Shown: piece by piece, positions 34,383-42,292 of the stretch
Position numbering within the stretch: position 1 is the first letter of the stretch
Layout of the letters: each line of letters begins with the position of its first letter
Assembly (NCBI GenBank): GCA_965224275.1
Contig: CBDCYR010000002.1
Span: forward strand, 1 to 64,000
Source of the DNA: CAUZWH01 sp965224275
GTDB taxonomy: Bacteria; Pseudomonadota; Alphaproteobacteria; SHVV01
DNA length: 64,000 nucleotides
Reading direction: 5' to 3'
Notes under the pieces: model-generated
Told to the model about the DNA's origin: nothing
What the model saw: only the letters and a program-made list of their open reading frames with translations
Database searches by the model: none
Program-made: the position numbers and the translations under genes

Positions 34383-35816
34383 ATGAGCGACGATCTGCAT
34401 TACATCACCGCGACCGAGGCCATCGAGCTGTTCAAAGCACGCAAGCTGTCGCCAGTCGAGCTTATGCAAGCGATGATCGACCGCATCGAGGCGATCAACG
34501 GACAGCTCAACTCATTCACCTATACCTTCTTCGAGCGTGCGCTCGATCAAGCGAAAGCGGCCGAGGACGCCTATACCAAAGGCAACAATGTGCGGCCGCT
34601 CGAAGGTGTGCCGATCGTCATCAAAGATCTGCACGCGGTGGCCGGCGAGATCACCACGATGGGCTCCAAAGCGTTTGCCGACAATCGATCCGAGAAGAGT
34701 GCGCCGACGGTCGACCGCCTTCTCAAAGCCGGTGCCATCATGCATGCGCGTTCGACCACGCCGGAGTTCGCCCATGGGCCCTATTGCAAGAGCGACCTGT
34801 GGGGCGTGTCGCGCAATCCATGGAATACGGATTTGTCGCCCGGTGGTTCGAGCGGTGGCGGCGCAGCGGCCGTGGCAACCGGCATGTCGGTGCTCGCCGA
34901 CGGCACCGACGCCGCCGGATCGATCCGCAATCCCGCCGCGCAGTGCGGCATCTTCGGATTTGACCCACCGTTCGGCCGCAACCCACTCGATACCGGTCTG
35001 CCACGTGAATCGTTCCTGCACTATGGCCCGATGACCCGCAGCGTCGCCGACTCCGCGCTGATGCAGAACGTAACCGCCGGCCCACACCTGGACGATGCCT
35101 GTAGCATTCGTCCGAAACTCGAAATTCCCGATATCCTGGAGCCAATCAAGGGTTGGAAGATCGCATTCTCGATGGACCTCGGTTACTTCGAGGTCGACGA
35201 AGAAGTGCAGAAGGTAACTCGGCAAGCAGCGAGGGCGTTCGAAGAGCTGGGCTGCACCGTCGAGGACGTCGATGTGGGCTGGAACTTCAGTGTGCTCGAT
35301 GCCCAGACGACATTTCAGGAGACCTTGCTGGCGGCGCTCGGCGGCGATATCTACCCGCGCTGGAAGTACGAAATGGATGCGATGGTGCGGGTCGGCATCG
35401 AGCGCGGCCTGCAGCTCAGCGCCAAACGCTACTACGACATCAACTTCGTGCGCGGAAAAATGTATGAGACGCTGGGGCCAATCCTTGAGGAGTACAACGT
35501 GCTGCTTTGTCCGGTGCTAGCTCTGCCCAGCCTGCCCGCGGTGCACGATATCCTCGACACCAGCCTGCGGATAAACGGCAAGCCGATCACTTACGGCAAT
35601 CAACCCGGTGACAAGTGGTTGCATTGGCAATTGAGTTACCCCTTTAACATGGTGCCCGAGTGCCCTGTCGCAGCCGTGCCGGCTGGTTTCGTCGAGGCCG
35701 GTGTCCCGATCGGCATGCAGATCGTCGGCCAAACCTATGATGATATCTCGGTGTTCCGGGCGGCCGCCGACTATGAGCGCGTGCGACCGTGGCGCGACAA
35801 ACATCCGCCCATTTAG
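34383..35816 (+). CDS. amidase-signature family amidase
   Basis: 477 residues. The Ser-cisSer-Lys triad is complete: K81 in PIVIKDLHAV, the cis-serine in LSPGGSSGGGAAAV (~S156) and nucleophile S180 in GTDAAGSIRNPAA. Members hydrolyse amides and include GatA; this length and the absence of gatB/gatC nearby favour a catabolic amidase. An AAAACGGGAGATACG leader places GGGAG before the ATG. It precedes an AraC regulator by 12 bases. Within the local theme it could release ammonia or amines from an imported amide. Confidence 0.9.
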   Translation: MSDDLHYITATEAIELFKARKLSPVELMQAMIDRIEAINGQLNSFTYTFFERALDQAKAAEDAYTKGNNVRPLEGVPIVIKDLHAVAGEITTMGSKAFADNRSEKSAPTVDRLLKAGAIMHARSTTPEFAHGPYCKSDLWGVSRNPWNTDLSPGGSSGGGAAAVATGMSVLADGTDAAGSIRNPAAQCGIFGFDPPFGRNPLDTGLPRESFLHYGPMTRSVADSALMQNVTAGPHLDDACSIRPKLEIPDILEPIKGWKIAFSMDLGYFEVDEEVQKVTRQAARAFEELGCTVEDVDVGWNFSVLDAQTTFQETLLAALGGDIYPRWKYEMDAMVRVGIERGLQLSAKRYYDINFVRGKMYETLGPILEEYNVLLCPVLALPSLPAVHDILDTSLRINGKPITYGNQPGDKWLHWQLSYPFNMVPECPVAAVPAGFVEAGVPIGMQIVGQTYDDISVFRAAADYERVRPWRDKHPPI

Positions 35817-35828
35817 AAAGCCCGCGAT

Positions 35829-36692
35829 ATGTCCGGTCGCAAAGCGCGGGTGATGCAAGGCGAAACGTTAGTCGCCAGTTGGTATGTGATCGAGGCATCG
35901 CCGCATCCCGCGCTATCGGCCTCGATCAAACACTATCAGGGCTATGCCGGGCGGACGTCGGCGCCGCTGCGCCGGCGCGAGTTGCCGATGCCCGGCGTCC
36001 CGGTAATCATCAATTTCGGCGCACCGTTCGACATGATCGATCCCGAAACCGGACGCAGTACCGGAAGGCGCGGATCGTTCGTAGCCGGTCTCCACAATCG
36101 GTACGTTCTGGTCGATTCCAGCGGGATCGATCTGTGTCTACAGATCAACTTCACACCGATCGGTGCGCATCGTTTCTTTCGCACATCGATGGACGCGCTG
36201 ACGGATCGGACGATCGAACTTGCCGATGTTCTCGGCACGGCGGCGACGAGCCTGATTGACCGTCTCGCGTCAGCGCGAGACTGGGGCGATCGTTTCGACC
36301 TGCTCGATACGATCTTGATCGAGCGTACGGCCCAGGCGCGTGATCCCAATCCCGAGGTTACATGGGCATGGCAGCAGCTCAGCGACACCCACGGACTGGT
36401 ACGCATCTCCGAACTCACCGACGCTATCGGTTGGAGTCGCAAACGACTGGTGGCGCGCTTCCGCGAACAAATCGGCCTACCTCCGAAGACAGTCGGTCGG
36501 GTCATGAGGTTCCAGCGGGCGCTGGAGCTATCGGGCGTGCAACCACCCTCGCGAGCGATCGACGTTGCCTATACCTGCGGTTACGCGGACCAAGCGCATA
36601 TGATCAATGAGTTCAAATCGCTTGCCGGCGCAACGCCGCGAGAGCTGATCAGCCTGGGAGCGGAGCCGGCGATCGGAATCGTCGAACCCTGA
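35829..36692 (+). CDS. AraC-family transcriptional regulator
   Basis: 287 residues. The last ~100 residues form the two helix-turn-helix AraC domain (LVRISELTDAIGWSRKRLVARF and AIDVAYTCGYADQAHMINEFK, each with normal spacing, ending in GATPREL). The N-terminal half is an effector domain of the short type without a recognisable cupin motif. Starts 12 bases after the amidase and is likely cotranscribed, so it may control the amidase/hydrolase unit or the neighbouring importer. Confidence 0.9.
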   Translation: MSGRKARVMQGETLVASWYVIEASPHPALSASIKHYQGYAGRTSAPLRRRELPMPGVPVIINFGAPFDMIDPETGRSTGRRGSFVAGLHNRYVLVDSSGIDLCLQINFTPIGAHRFFRTSMDALTDRTIELADVLGTAATSLIDRLASARDWGDRFDLLDTILIERTAQARDPNPEVTWAWQQLSDTHGLVRISELTDAIGWSRKRLVARFREQIGLPPKTVGRVMRFQRALELSGVQPPSRAIDVAYTCGYADQAHMINEFKSLAGATPRELISLGAEPAIGIVEP

Positions 36693-36769
36693 CGCGAAAC
36701 ATTTCTTCAATACCGCGACCCGACACCTTTGCTAGGCTGCCGGTAGTGAACTGATGACCGGAGGCGGTA

Positions 36770-37207
36770 ATGGCGACTCAACCAGGCTCAGCAATGATTA
36801 TTCCGACCCTGCGCTACGCGGACGCACCGGCCGCAGTCGAGTGGCTCTGCACAGCGCTCGGATTTACCAGACACCTTGTGGTTCCCGGTGCCAACGGATC
36901 GATTGCGCATGCACAACTCACCTATCGCAATAGCATGATCATGCTGGGATCGACCGGCAACGCGGGCGGCGACTACGATCGGTTGATCCAACAACCCAAC
37001 GACGTGGGCGGCGCCTCAACCCAAGCGCCCTACGTGATTATCGACGATGTCGATGCCCACTGTGCACAAGCGCGCGCTGCAGGCGCCGACATCGTGATGG
37101 AACCCGCCGACCAGGAATACGGCGGGCGTCACTACTCGTGCCGAGACATCGAAGGACATCTCTGGAATTTTGGATCGTACGATCCATGGGCAGACACAGC
37201 TTCATAG
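36770..37207 (+). CDS. VOC-family (glyoxalase/bleomycin-resistance-like) protein
   Basis: 145 residues forming one vicinal-oxygen-chelate module pair: MIIPTLRYADAPAAVEWLC at the start, FTRHLVVPGANGSIAHAQL with a metal-type His, and the C-terminal GGRHYSCRDIEGHLWNFGSY. It resembles the 'PhnB/YdfO' branch of small VOC proteins. GGAGGCGGTA precedes the ATG. Function (antibiotic binding, isomerase or dioxygenase) cannot be told. It is monocistronic as far as visible. Confidence 0.85.
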   Translation: MATQPGSAMIIPTLRYADAPAAVEWLCTALGFTRHLVVPGANGSIAHAQLTYRNSMIMLGSTGNAGGDYDRLIQQPNDVGGASTQAPYVIIDDVDAHCAQARAAGADIVMEPADQEYGGRHYSCRDIEGHLWNFGSYDPWADTAS

Positions 37208-37313
37208 ACAGCGCTCTTAAGCCAATACGTTCATCCCGGTTAGGGTCGCCAGAACGTTCGACTAACGACCGACCGAGCAACGGAGGTTTAGCCCTCGGAT
37301 TTAGATTGGGAAG

Positions 37314-37544
37314 CTATACGCTGAGGTCGAGGTTTCGAAAGCGCCCGCGATTGAGCGATTGTTGTCGTGCATCAGCGACGTCGCGGCGGGCGCGTGCTTC
37401 GGACCGAGCCACGGCATCGGTCCGGTCCTCTTCGATCTTCGACCGTTCGGTAAGATCCGGCGTGGTTCGAGCTGGAGGCTCAAACTCCGGTACGGGAACC
37501 GTTGCCGACACAGTGATCGGCCCTGAAGGACCTATAGCTACCAT
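37314..37544 (-). CDS. small hypothetical protein
   Basis: 76 residues. It begins with a proline/valine-rich segment (VAIGPSGPITVSATVPVP) and continues with a charged, probably helical region (ERSKIEEDRTDAVARSEARA). The composition looks protein-like and the frame is uninterrupted, but there is no strong ribosome-binding site, and its start codon falls exactly at the left edge of the first copy of the ~200 bp duplication. It may have lost its original promoter. Treat as possible. Confidence 0.4.
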   Translation of the reverse strand: MVAIGPSGPITVSATVPVPEFEPPARTTPDLTERSKIEEDRTDAVARSEARARRDVADARQQSLNRGRFRNLDLSV

Positions 37545-37744
37545 TTCATTCGTTCAGCGCGGCCCTGTCGGAATACTTCCGACATTCCGCGCCGCTTCTT
37601 TTGTTATGTTGGAAGTATAGCACAAAACAGGCCGTTTGACCCGCTCAACATGATCAGATGGCCATCGATGGCTGCGGCCAAAGGGGATCAACGATGAAGG
37701 CAGATCGAATTAACCCGTATGACGTAGCGCCCAAAGCCATGAAA
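37541..37744 (+). repeat. ~200 bp direct repeat, copy 1 (upstream copy of the AhpD-like gene 5' region)
   Basis: 204 bases matching 37764-37965 with only one difference seen, a 2-base insertion (cagatggcc against cagggcc). It contains the intergenic control region and the first 17 codons (MKADRINPYDVAPKAMK, ATG 37694) of the AhpD-like gene downstream. The copied coding part then runs into unrelated sequence and stops at 37843, giving a truncated 49-codon leader-like frame. Confidence 0.92.
37568..37582. promoter_or_regulatory. inverted repeat TCGGAA-TAC-TTCCGA, first copy
   Basis: Perfect 6+6 inverted repeat with a 3-base spacer inside the duplicated control region of the AhpD-like gene. It is well placed (over 100 bases upstream of the start codon) to be a regulator-binding site. 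The identical second copy is at 37791-37805. Confidence 0.4.
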
Positions 37745-37763
37745 CGCCGGTTTCCCGGCCGCC

Positions 37764-37965
37764 CCATTTCATTCGTTCAGCGCGGCCCTGTCGGAATACT
37801 TCCGACATTCCGCGCCGCTTCTTTTGTTATGTTGGAAGTATAGCACAAAACAGGCCGTTTGACCCGCTCAACATGATCAGGGCCATCGATGGCTGCGGCC
37901 AAAGGGGATCAACGATGAAGGCAGATCGAATTAACCCGTATGACGTAGCGCCCAAAGCCATGAAA
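37764..37965 (+). repeat. ~200 bp direct repeat, copy 2 (native 5' region)
   Basis: 202 bases, nearly identical to 37541-37744, and joined to it by 19 bases of GC-rich sequence (cgccggtttcccggccgcc). This copy runs into the intact AhpD-like gene starting at 37915, so it is probably the original, and copy 1 the duplicate. Both copies carry the inverted repeat described separately. Confidence 0.92.
37791..37805. promoter_or_regulatory. inverted repeat TCGGAA-TAC-TTCCGA, second copy
   Basis: Same 15-base inverted repeat as at 37568, in the copy next to the intact gene, 110 bases upstream of ATG 37915. Candidate operator; the regulator is unknown. Confidence 0.4.
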
Positions 37966-38355
37966 GCGATGCAGGGCGTCGAGACCTATATCCATAGTTG
38001 CGGGCTCGAGCATGGGTTGATCGAGTTGGTGAAAATGCGGGCGTCGCAGATCAACGGCTGCGCGTTTTGCCTCGACATGCACAGCAAGGATGCGCGCGGC
38101 GCCGGTGAAACCGAGCAGCGGCTCTATCTACTAAATGCGTGGCGCGAGTCGACGTTGTATACGGCCCGCGAGCGCGCCGCCCTTGCCTGGACCGAGGAAC
38201 TCACCCTTATCGCGGACACGCATGTCGACGACGATTTGTTCGAAGACGTTGGCCGCGAATTCTCGGATGCCGAACTGGTCAATCTGACGACCCTTGTCGG
38301 CCTGATAAATGTTTGGAATCGATTGGCCATCTCAATGCGCTATCAGCACGGCTGA
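37915..38355 (+). CDS. carboxymuconolactone decarboxylase / AhpD-like protein
   Basis: 146 residues. The redox motif CAFCLDMH (Cys-x2-Cys-x3-His) is intact, characteristic of AhpD-type alkylhydroperoxidase-like proteins; VELVKMRASQINGC (here LVKMRASQINGC) precedes it. Members reduce peroxides or act as thiol-disulfide partners in catabolic clusters. ATG 37915 follows AAAGGGGATCAACG. The gene's 5' region and first 17 codons are duplicated just upstream. Confidence 0.88.
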   Translation: MKADRINPYDVAPKAMKAMQGVETYIHSCGLEHGLIELVKMRASQINGCAFCLDMHSKDARGAGETEQRLYLLNAWRESTLYTARERAALAWTEELTLIADTHVDDDLFEDVGREFSDAELVNLTTLVGLINVWNRLAISMRYQHG

Positions 38356-38385
38356 CTTGAAAGAGCGCTTGAACCAAACCAGAAA

Positions 38386-39501
38386 CTAATTCGTGGGCTT
38401 CTGACCGATAACCTTGCGGTTCCTGTTGATCGTGCGGAGGACTTCGATCCCTTCCGCAGCGATTGCCTCACCGAGCAAGTCTTCGCCGCCGGTCGCTTCG
38501 ATGCCGCCCATATCGACCCAGGTAGAATATACGTGGCGTGTGCGCTCGGTAATGATGCCGGCTTGAACCAGCGTTTTAACCAGCATCCGCATCACATTGG
38601 TCTCTTTGCGTAGCTCGTTACGCCGGTAGCTGTCGCCATAGACCTCGCGACAGGCTTCGCGGACCCACTCCCAATCCAGTCCGAACTGTGGATAGATCGC
38701 GCGCTTTTGGCGGATATTCATCATGTTGAACAGCAAGGTCTCGAAGCACTCGGCGGCCCAGTCTTCGATGCGATTGTGCTCGGCAGACGACAATGTCGGC
38801 ATCGTGCGCTCAGCCCAGATCCTGCCAAAGCGATGGTGGAAAGCTTCATCGGTCATCACCAACTGGGTTAGACGTTTGAGCAGCGGGTCGTTGGTTTGGG
38901 CGTGGAAGTACGCGAACGTACCCATCGCCAATCCCTCGACCAACATCTGCATGCCGATAAGTTTTTTATAGACCTCGGGCGCGGCCACAAGTTCGGATAG
39001 AAGATCGCCGAGAGTCTCACCTACCGGGTATGGTTTACCCCAGCGCACCGACAGATAGCGCGCGAATGCGGTAACGTGGCGCGCCTCTTCGCGGACCTGA
39101 TTGGCGGCGTATTCCTGAGCACCGGGGTCTTTAAGGATCTGACATAGATTGGCGCTCAGCGACAACGCGCCCTGTTCACCGTGGAGGATGTTCGAGAGGC
39201 CCCAGCGCACGCTTTCATTGGCAAGACGGACTTGTTGGCCCTCGTCGAGCCGATCGGCAACCGCGCTATTGAGCTCGGGCACGGTATCGCGCGGCATGAC
39301 GTAATCGCGGGTGACATCGAAGGCGGTCTCAAAGTCGAGATAAGCGGAATCCATCGGGTCCCAGAAATGATCATGGGTCGCCGAGATGATTTCGTCGAAC
39401 GCACCGGTTCGCTCGCTGTAGCGTTCGACTTCCAACATAGCCGGAAATTCGTCGGCACGAACCGTGTTGTAGATGGGATCGTGGGTTATGTGTTTGGCCA
39501 T
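38386..39501 (-). CDS. ferritin-like di-iron oxygenase
   Basis: 371 residues, mostly helical. A complete carboxylate di-iron site is visible: E109 (HGEQ), E139/H142 (EARH), E189 (LVEGLA) and E219/H222 (DEAFHH), the E...ExxH...E...ExxH pattern of ferritin-like oxidases (ribonucleotide reductase R2, acyl-ACP desaturase, N-oxygenase relatives). I cannot name the substrate. ATG 39501 is used (MAKHITHDP); an upstream frame start lacks support. It lies 75 bases downstream of a Rieske oxygenase on the same strand, so the two iron oxygenases appear to be one unit. Confidence 0.8.
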   Translation of the reverse strand: MAKHITHDPIYNTVRADEFPAMLEVERYSERTGAFDEIISATHDHFWDPMDSAYLDFETAFDVTRDYVMPRDTVPELNSAVADRLDEGQQVRLANESVRWGLSNILHGEQGALSLSANLCQILKDPGAQEYAANQVREEARHVTAFARYLSVRWGKPYPVGETLGDLLSELVAAPEVYKKLIGMQMLVEGLAMGTFAYFHAQTNDPLLKRLTQLVMTDEAFHHRFGRIWAERTMPTLSSAEHNRIEDWAAECFETLLFNMMNIRQKRAIYPQFGLDWEWVREACREVYGDSYRRNELRKETNVMRMLVKTLVQAGIITERTRHVYSTWVDMGGIEATGGEDLLGEAIAAEGIEVLRTINRNRKVIGQKPTN

Positions 39502-39576
39502 ACTTAGCCCACCCGTCGATCGGAGCAACTCGCCATAACGGTCATATGGTTACTCTCTTTGCCAACACCCGTCATT

Positions 39577-40749
39577 CTAGCTGGGACCGAACATGCGATC
39601 GAGGTAGCGATTGAGAAAATGGTGGATCGGCTCCTCCAACGGCACTGTTGGGCCGGGCTGGAAATAGCGCGATCGCAGGCCGTTTTGTAACGAGTTCACC
39701 ATGCTTCGATCTTCTTCGATCACCGCCCGGATCAACTCGTGATAGGGGCGCAAGCGTTCCTCGAAGTCGGGCAGTTCAAAATGCTCTTCAGGGAACAGGG
39801 TGTAAGCGGTGATTCTCGTTCGATCCGGACCGAGCGGGAAGTAGGTCAGCGGTTGGACCAGGTCGAAGCGTCCGAAAATACTGAAATTGGGCCGCACGAA
39901 CGCGTAATGCTTGTGATTGCGCGCAACGCCTTTTCCCCGCATCCACGGGGCACAGGTCTCGTCCATCCATGGCATCGGCCCAAACTGTGAGATGCCGTCG
40001 GGCGCCATCGTTAGACTCTGATATTCAGCGTGGAACCCGTGCTTGGTGAGCCGGTAGTCAAATCCATCGAGCGGGAAGTGCTGGGCGAAGGTCGACGAGT
40101 GGATCACCACCGTGTGGTACATATCCATGAAGTTCTCGGCCACCAGTTTCCAGTTGCAGTCGACCTCGGTAACGAACTTGTCGGCAAGCCGAGTATTTTC
40201 CTGGCGCAGGAAGCCCGCGGTCTCGCGCACCCCGTCCTCGTCGAGATAATCGGCGAGGCTGGCCGCGTTAGGATCGAGATTGACGAAGATCCAGCCGCCC
40301 CAGGTGTCGAGATTGAACTCGTGGAGACGACAATCAGCGAAATCGAATCCCTCGGTTTCATCGCTGTGAGGCGCTGAGATCAAACCGCCATCGAGATCGT
40401 AGAGCCAGCCGTGGTAGGGACAGCTGAATTTGTCGAGCCGGCCTTCCCCGGTCACTACCTCGACGCCGCGATGGCGGCAAACATTGGCAAATGCATGCAA
40501 CAATCCGGCCTTGTCGCGGCACACGATGATAGGTTCGTCGACGATATGAAAGGCGCGAAACGCGCCCGGTTGCTCAAATTCTTCGACACGACCGATGCAC
40601 AGCCAGTCTTTGGTGAAAATCGTGTCGACCTCGTGGGTGTAGATCTCGGCCGATGTGTACAGGTCACCGGGCATATGACGAGCGCTCATTAACGATGCGC
40701 GTGTCGCGCGAAAATCTCGCGCCTTGGGTTGTGGTGAAAGGCTTGTCAT
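39577..40749 (-). CDS. Rieske oxygenase alpha subunit (third)
   Basis: 390 residues. Rieske ligands C91/H93 (CRHRG) and C110/H113 (CPYHGW); the catalytic domain has NFMDMYHTVVIH, giving the two histidines of the mononuclear iron. It closely resembles the Rieske protein at 60279 (both DWLC-GR, DEPIII/V, HAFANVC.HRGVEV, FSCPYHGWLYDL), so these two are paralogues, in the choline/carnitine-monooxygenase-like group. The start could be this ATG or MSARHM 20 codons later. It is the upstream partner of the di-iron gene. Confidence 0.88.
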   Translation of the reverse strand: MTSLSPQPKARDFRATRASLMSARHMPGDLYTSAEIYTHEVDTIFTKDWLCIGRVEEFEQPGAFRAFHIVDEPIIVCRDKAGLLHAFANVCRHRGVEVVTGEGRLDKFSCPYHGWLYDLDGGLISAPHSDETEGFDFADCRLHEFNLDTWGGWIFVNLDPNAASLADYLDEDGVRETAGFLRQENTRLADKFVTEVDCNWKLVAENFMDMYHTVVIHSSTFAQHFPLDGFDYRLTKHGFHAEYQSLTMAPDGISQFGPMPWMDETCAPWMRGKGVARNHKHYAFVRPNFSIFGRFDLVQPLTYFPLGPDRTRITAYTLFPEEHFELPDFEERLRPYHELIRAVIEEDRSMVNSLQNGLRSRYFQPGPTVPLEEPIHHFLNRYLDRMFGPS

Positions 40750-40821
40750 GTTGCTCTTTGGACCGGACCGTCTCCCAGTTTAGCGCATTTCGACGCCAAC
40801 CCCATCGATTGCCGAACGAGC

Positions 40822-41316
40822 TCAGCGCTCGCGGTAAAACTGAATAAGGTCGAGCGACGGCGCAGGGTGATCGGACGCCGTGATAAGAGTGTGCGACTGG
40901 CCGCGATGGTGGGTTTGATGGTTGAACACATGGACGAGAACTTCCGCCAGCGGTTGCTCGAAACGATCGCCGCTCATATTGGCGTATTGAAAGGTGCCGG
41001 TGAGCGCTGCGCTATCAAGTCCGTCGACGAACGAAATTAGGCGGATGTCCTCGGCTTCGCGCGCTGCAGTTAACGTGGCCAAATCGTCGTAGAGAATGGC
41101 GTCGAGCCGCTCGGGCGCATCCCCCTCGCCGGTGATGCGATGCAGCCAGATGCGATCGCCGACCAAGATGTGATTGAGTGTGTTGTGCAGCGAGCCGAAA
41201 AAGGCGCCGCGATTGGCGCGATAGTCGGCGTCAGATAATTCAGCGGCCGCCGCGTAGATCAGTCGATTCGACCATTGGTTATAAGCCGCGAGGGTTTGAA
41301 ACTGCGTCTTTATCAT
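40822..41316 (-). CDS. DinB-family protein
   Basis: 164 residues of the DinB/YfiT four-helix fold. The metal histidines are seen in NHILVGDRIWLHRI and VHVFNHQTHHRGQSHTLI. Members are metal-dependent thiol transferases or damage-inducible proteins. ATG 41316 is set by GAGAGGAACG just upstream. The gene is divergent from the creatininase-family gene (161-base gap) and follows no obvious partner. Confidence 0.88.
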   Translation of the reverse strand: MIKTQFQTLAAYNQWSNRLIYAAAAELSDADYRANRGAFFGSLHNTLNHILVGDRIWLHRITGEGDAPERLDAILYDDLATLTAAREAEDIRLISFVDGLDSAALTGTFQYANMSGDRFEQPLAEVLVHVFNHQTHHRGQSHTLITASDHPAPSLDLIQFYRER

Positions 41317-41477
41317 CGTTCCTCTCGATTTTCGGTTTAGATCCAACGCGTTTGAGCACACGCCGTTTGCTGCACAATACGCATCGCTGTTTGATCAAAG
41401 AAACGGTTGACGCTTGCACGCACAACCAAAATGCTTGAGGACAGCCGCACGATTGGAACTGTGAGGGGAGGCTCGCC

Positions 41478-42269
41478 ATGGCTCGAGACACGAGACCTAT
41501 TCGCTGGGAGGAGCTGAACTGGGAGGACGTCGGCGCTCTGCGCGAAAGCGGTATCGATACGGTGATCCTACCGATCGGGGCTACCGAGCAACACGGACTC
41601 CATTTACCGACCGGCGTCGATTCGTTTTCGGTGGTTGCGGTCGCGGAAGCAACCTCCGCGCGAACCGGAATCCCGGTGCTGCCGCCGCTGCCCTATGGCT
41701 GCTCGATGGGGCATTCGACCAAATGGCCGGGCACCCTGTCGCTGCGCCCCGAAACGCTTGCCAAGGTGATGCTCGAACTTGCCGAGTACGTTCACGCGTC
41801 GGGTTTTCGGCGCATGCTCATGCTGAATGGCCACGTCACCAACTGGGCGCCGCTGCGCTGCGGCTTGGAGAATATCCGCACCGACATTCCAGAGTTGCGT
41901 ATCGCCTTGCGCTCGGTGTGGGAGATCAGCCAGGAGGTGTTCGACTTCTATCACGCCGACGGCGGCACCAACTGGCACGCCAATGATGCCGAAACGTCGA
42001 TCATGCTGCATTTGCGCGAAGATCTAGTGCGGATGGACAAAGCGGTCGACGAACCCGATACCGGAGCGAGCTGCTTCTACTCCTACACCGTCGACAAGGA
42101 GAGCGAGCACGGCGGAGTCGGCAAACCGACGCAGGCGAAGGCCGAAACCGGCCGATGGTTGCTCGACAAATGCGCGGCATCCCTCGCCGATCAGTTGACC
42201 CGTGCTATGGCCGAAGATATCCCGCTCGCAGAATACCAAAAAACCGCAGCAACGATCGCGGCCACATAG
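41478..42269 (+). CDS. creatininase-family amidohydrolase
   Basis: 263 residues. The zinc-binding pattern of the family is clear: E and H in PIGATEQHGLHLPTGVD, the Asp of VD, NGHVTNW in the middle, and HANDAETSIML with His and Glu. Creatininase itself interconverts creatinine and creatine; relatives hydrolyse other cyclic or formyl amides. GAGGGGAGG precedes the ATG. It is 23 bases upstream of a GlnT-type ligase, so an amine or ammonia it releases may be assimilated by that ligase. No creatinase of the classical kind lies next to it. Confidence 0.88.
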   Translation: MARDTRPIRWEELNWEDVGALRESGIDTVILPIGATEQHGLHLPTGVDSFSVVAVAEATSARTGIPVLPPLPYGCSMGHSTKWPGTLSLRPETLAKVMLELAEYVHASGFRRMLMLNGHVTNWAPLRCGLENIRTDIPELRIALRSVWEISQEVFDFYHADGGTNWHANDAETSIMLHLREDLVRMDKAVDEPDTGASCFYSYTVDKESEHGGVGKPTQAKAETGRWLLDKCAASLADQLTRAMAEDIPLAEYQKTAATIAAT

Positions 42270-42292
42270 TTTGATTGAGGAGGATCCGAGCG

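Noticed and set aside
37541..37965. Possible CRISPR or insertion sequence because of the long direct repeats
   Set aside because: There are only two ~200-base copies, with no short spacers, no inverted ends and no transposase. They contain a gene's own 5' region, so a local duplication explains them.
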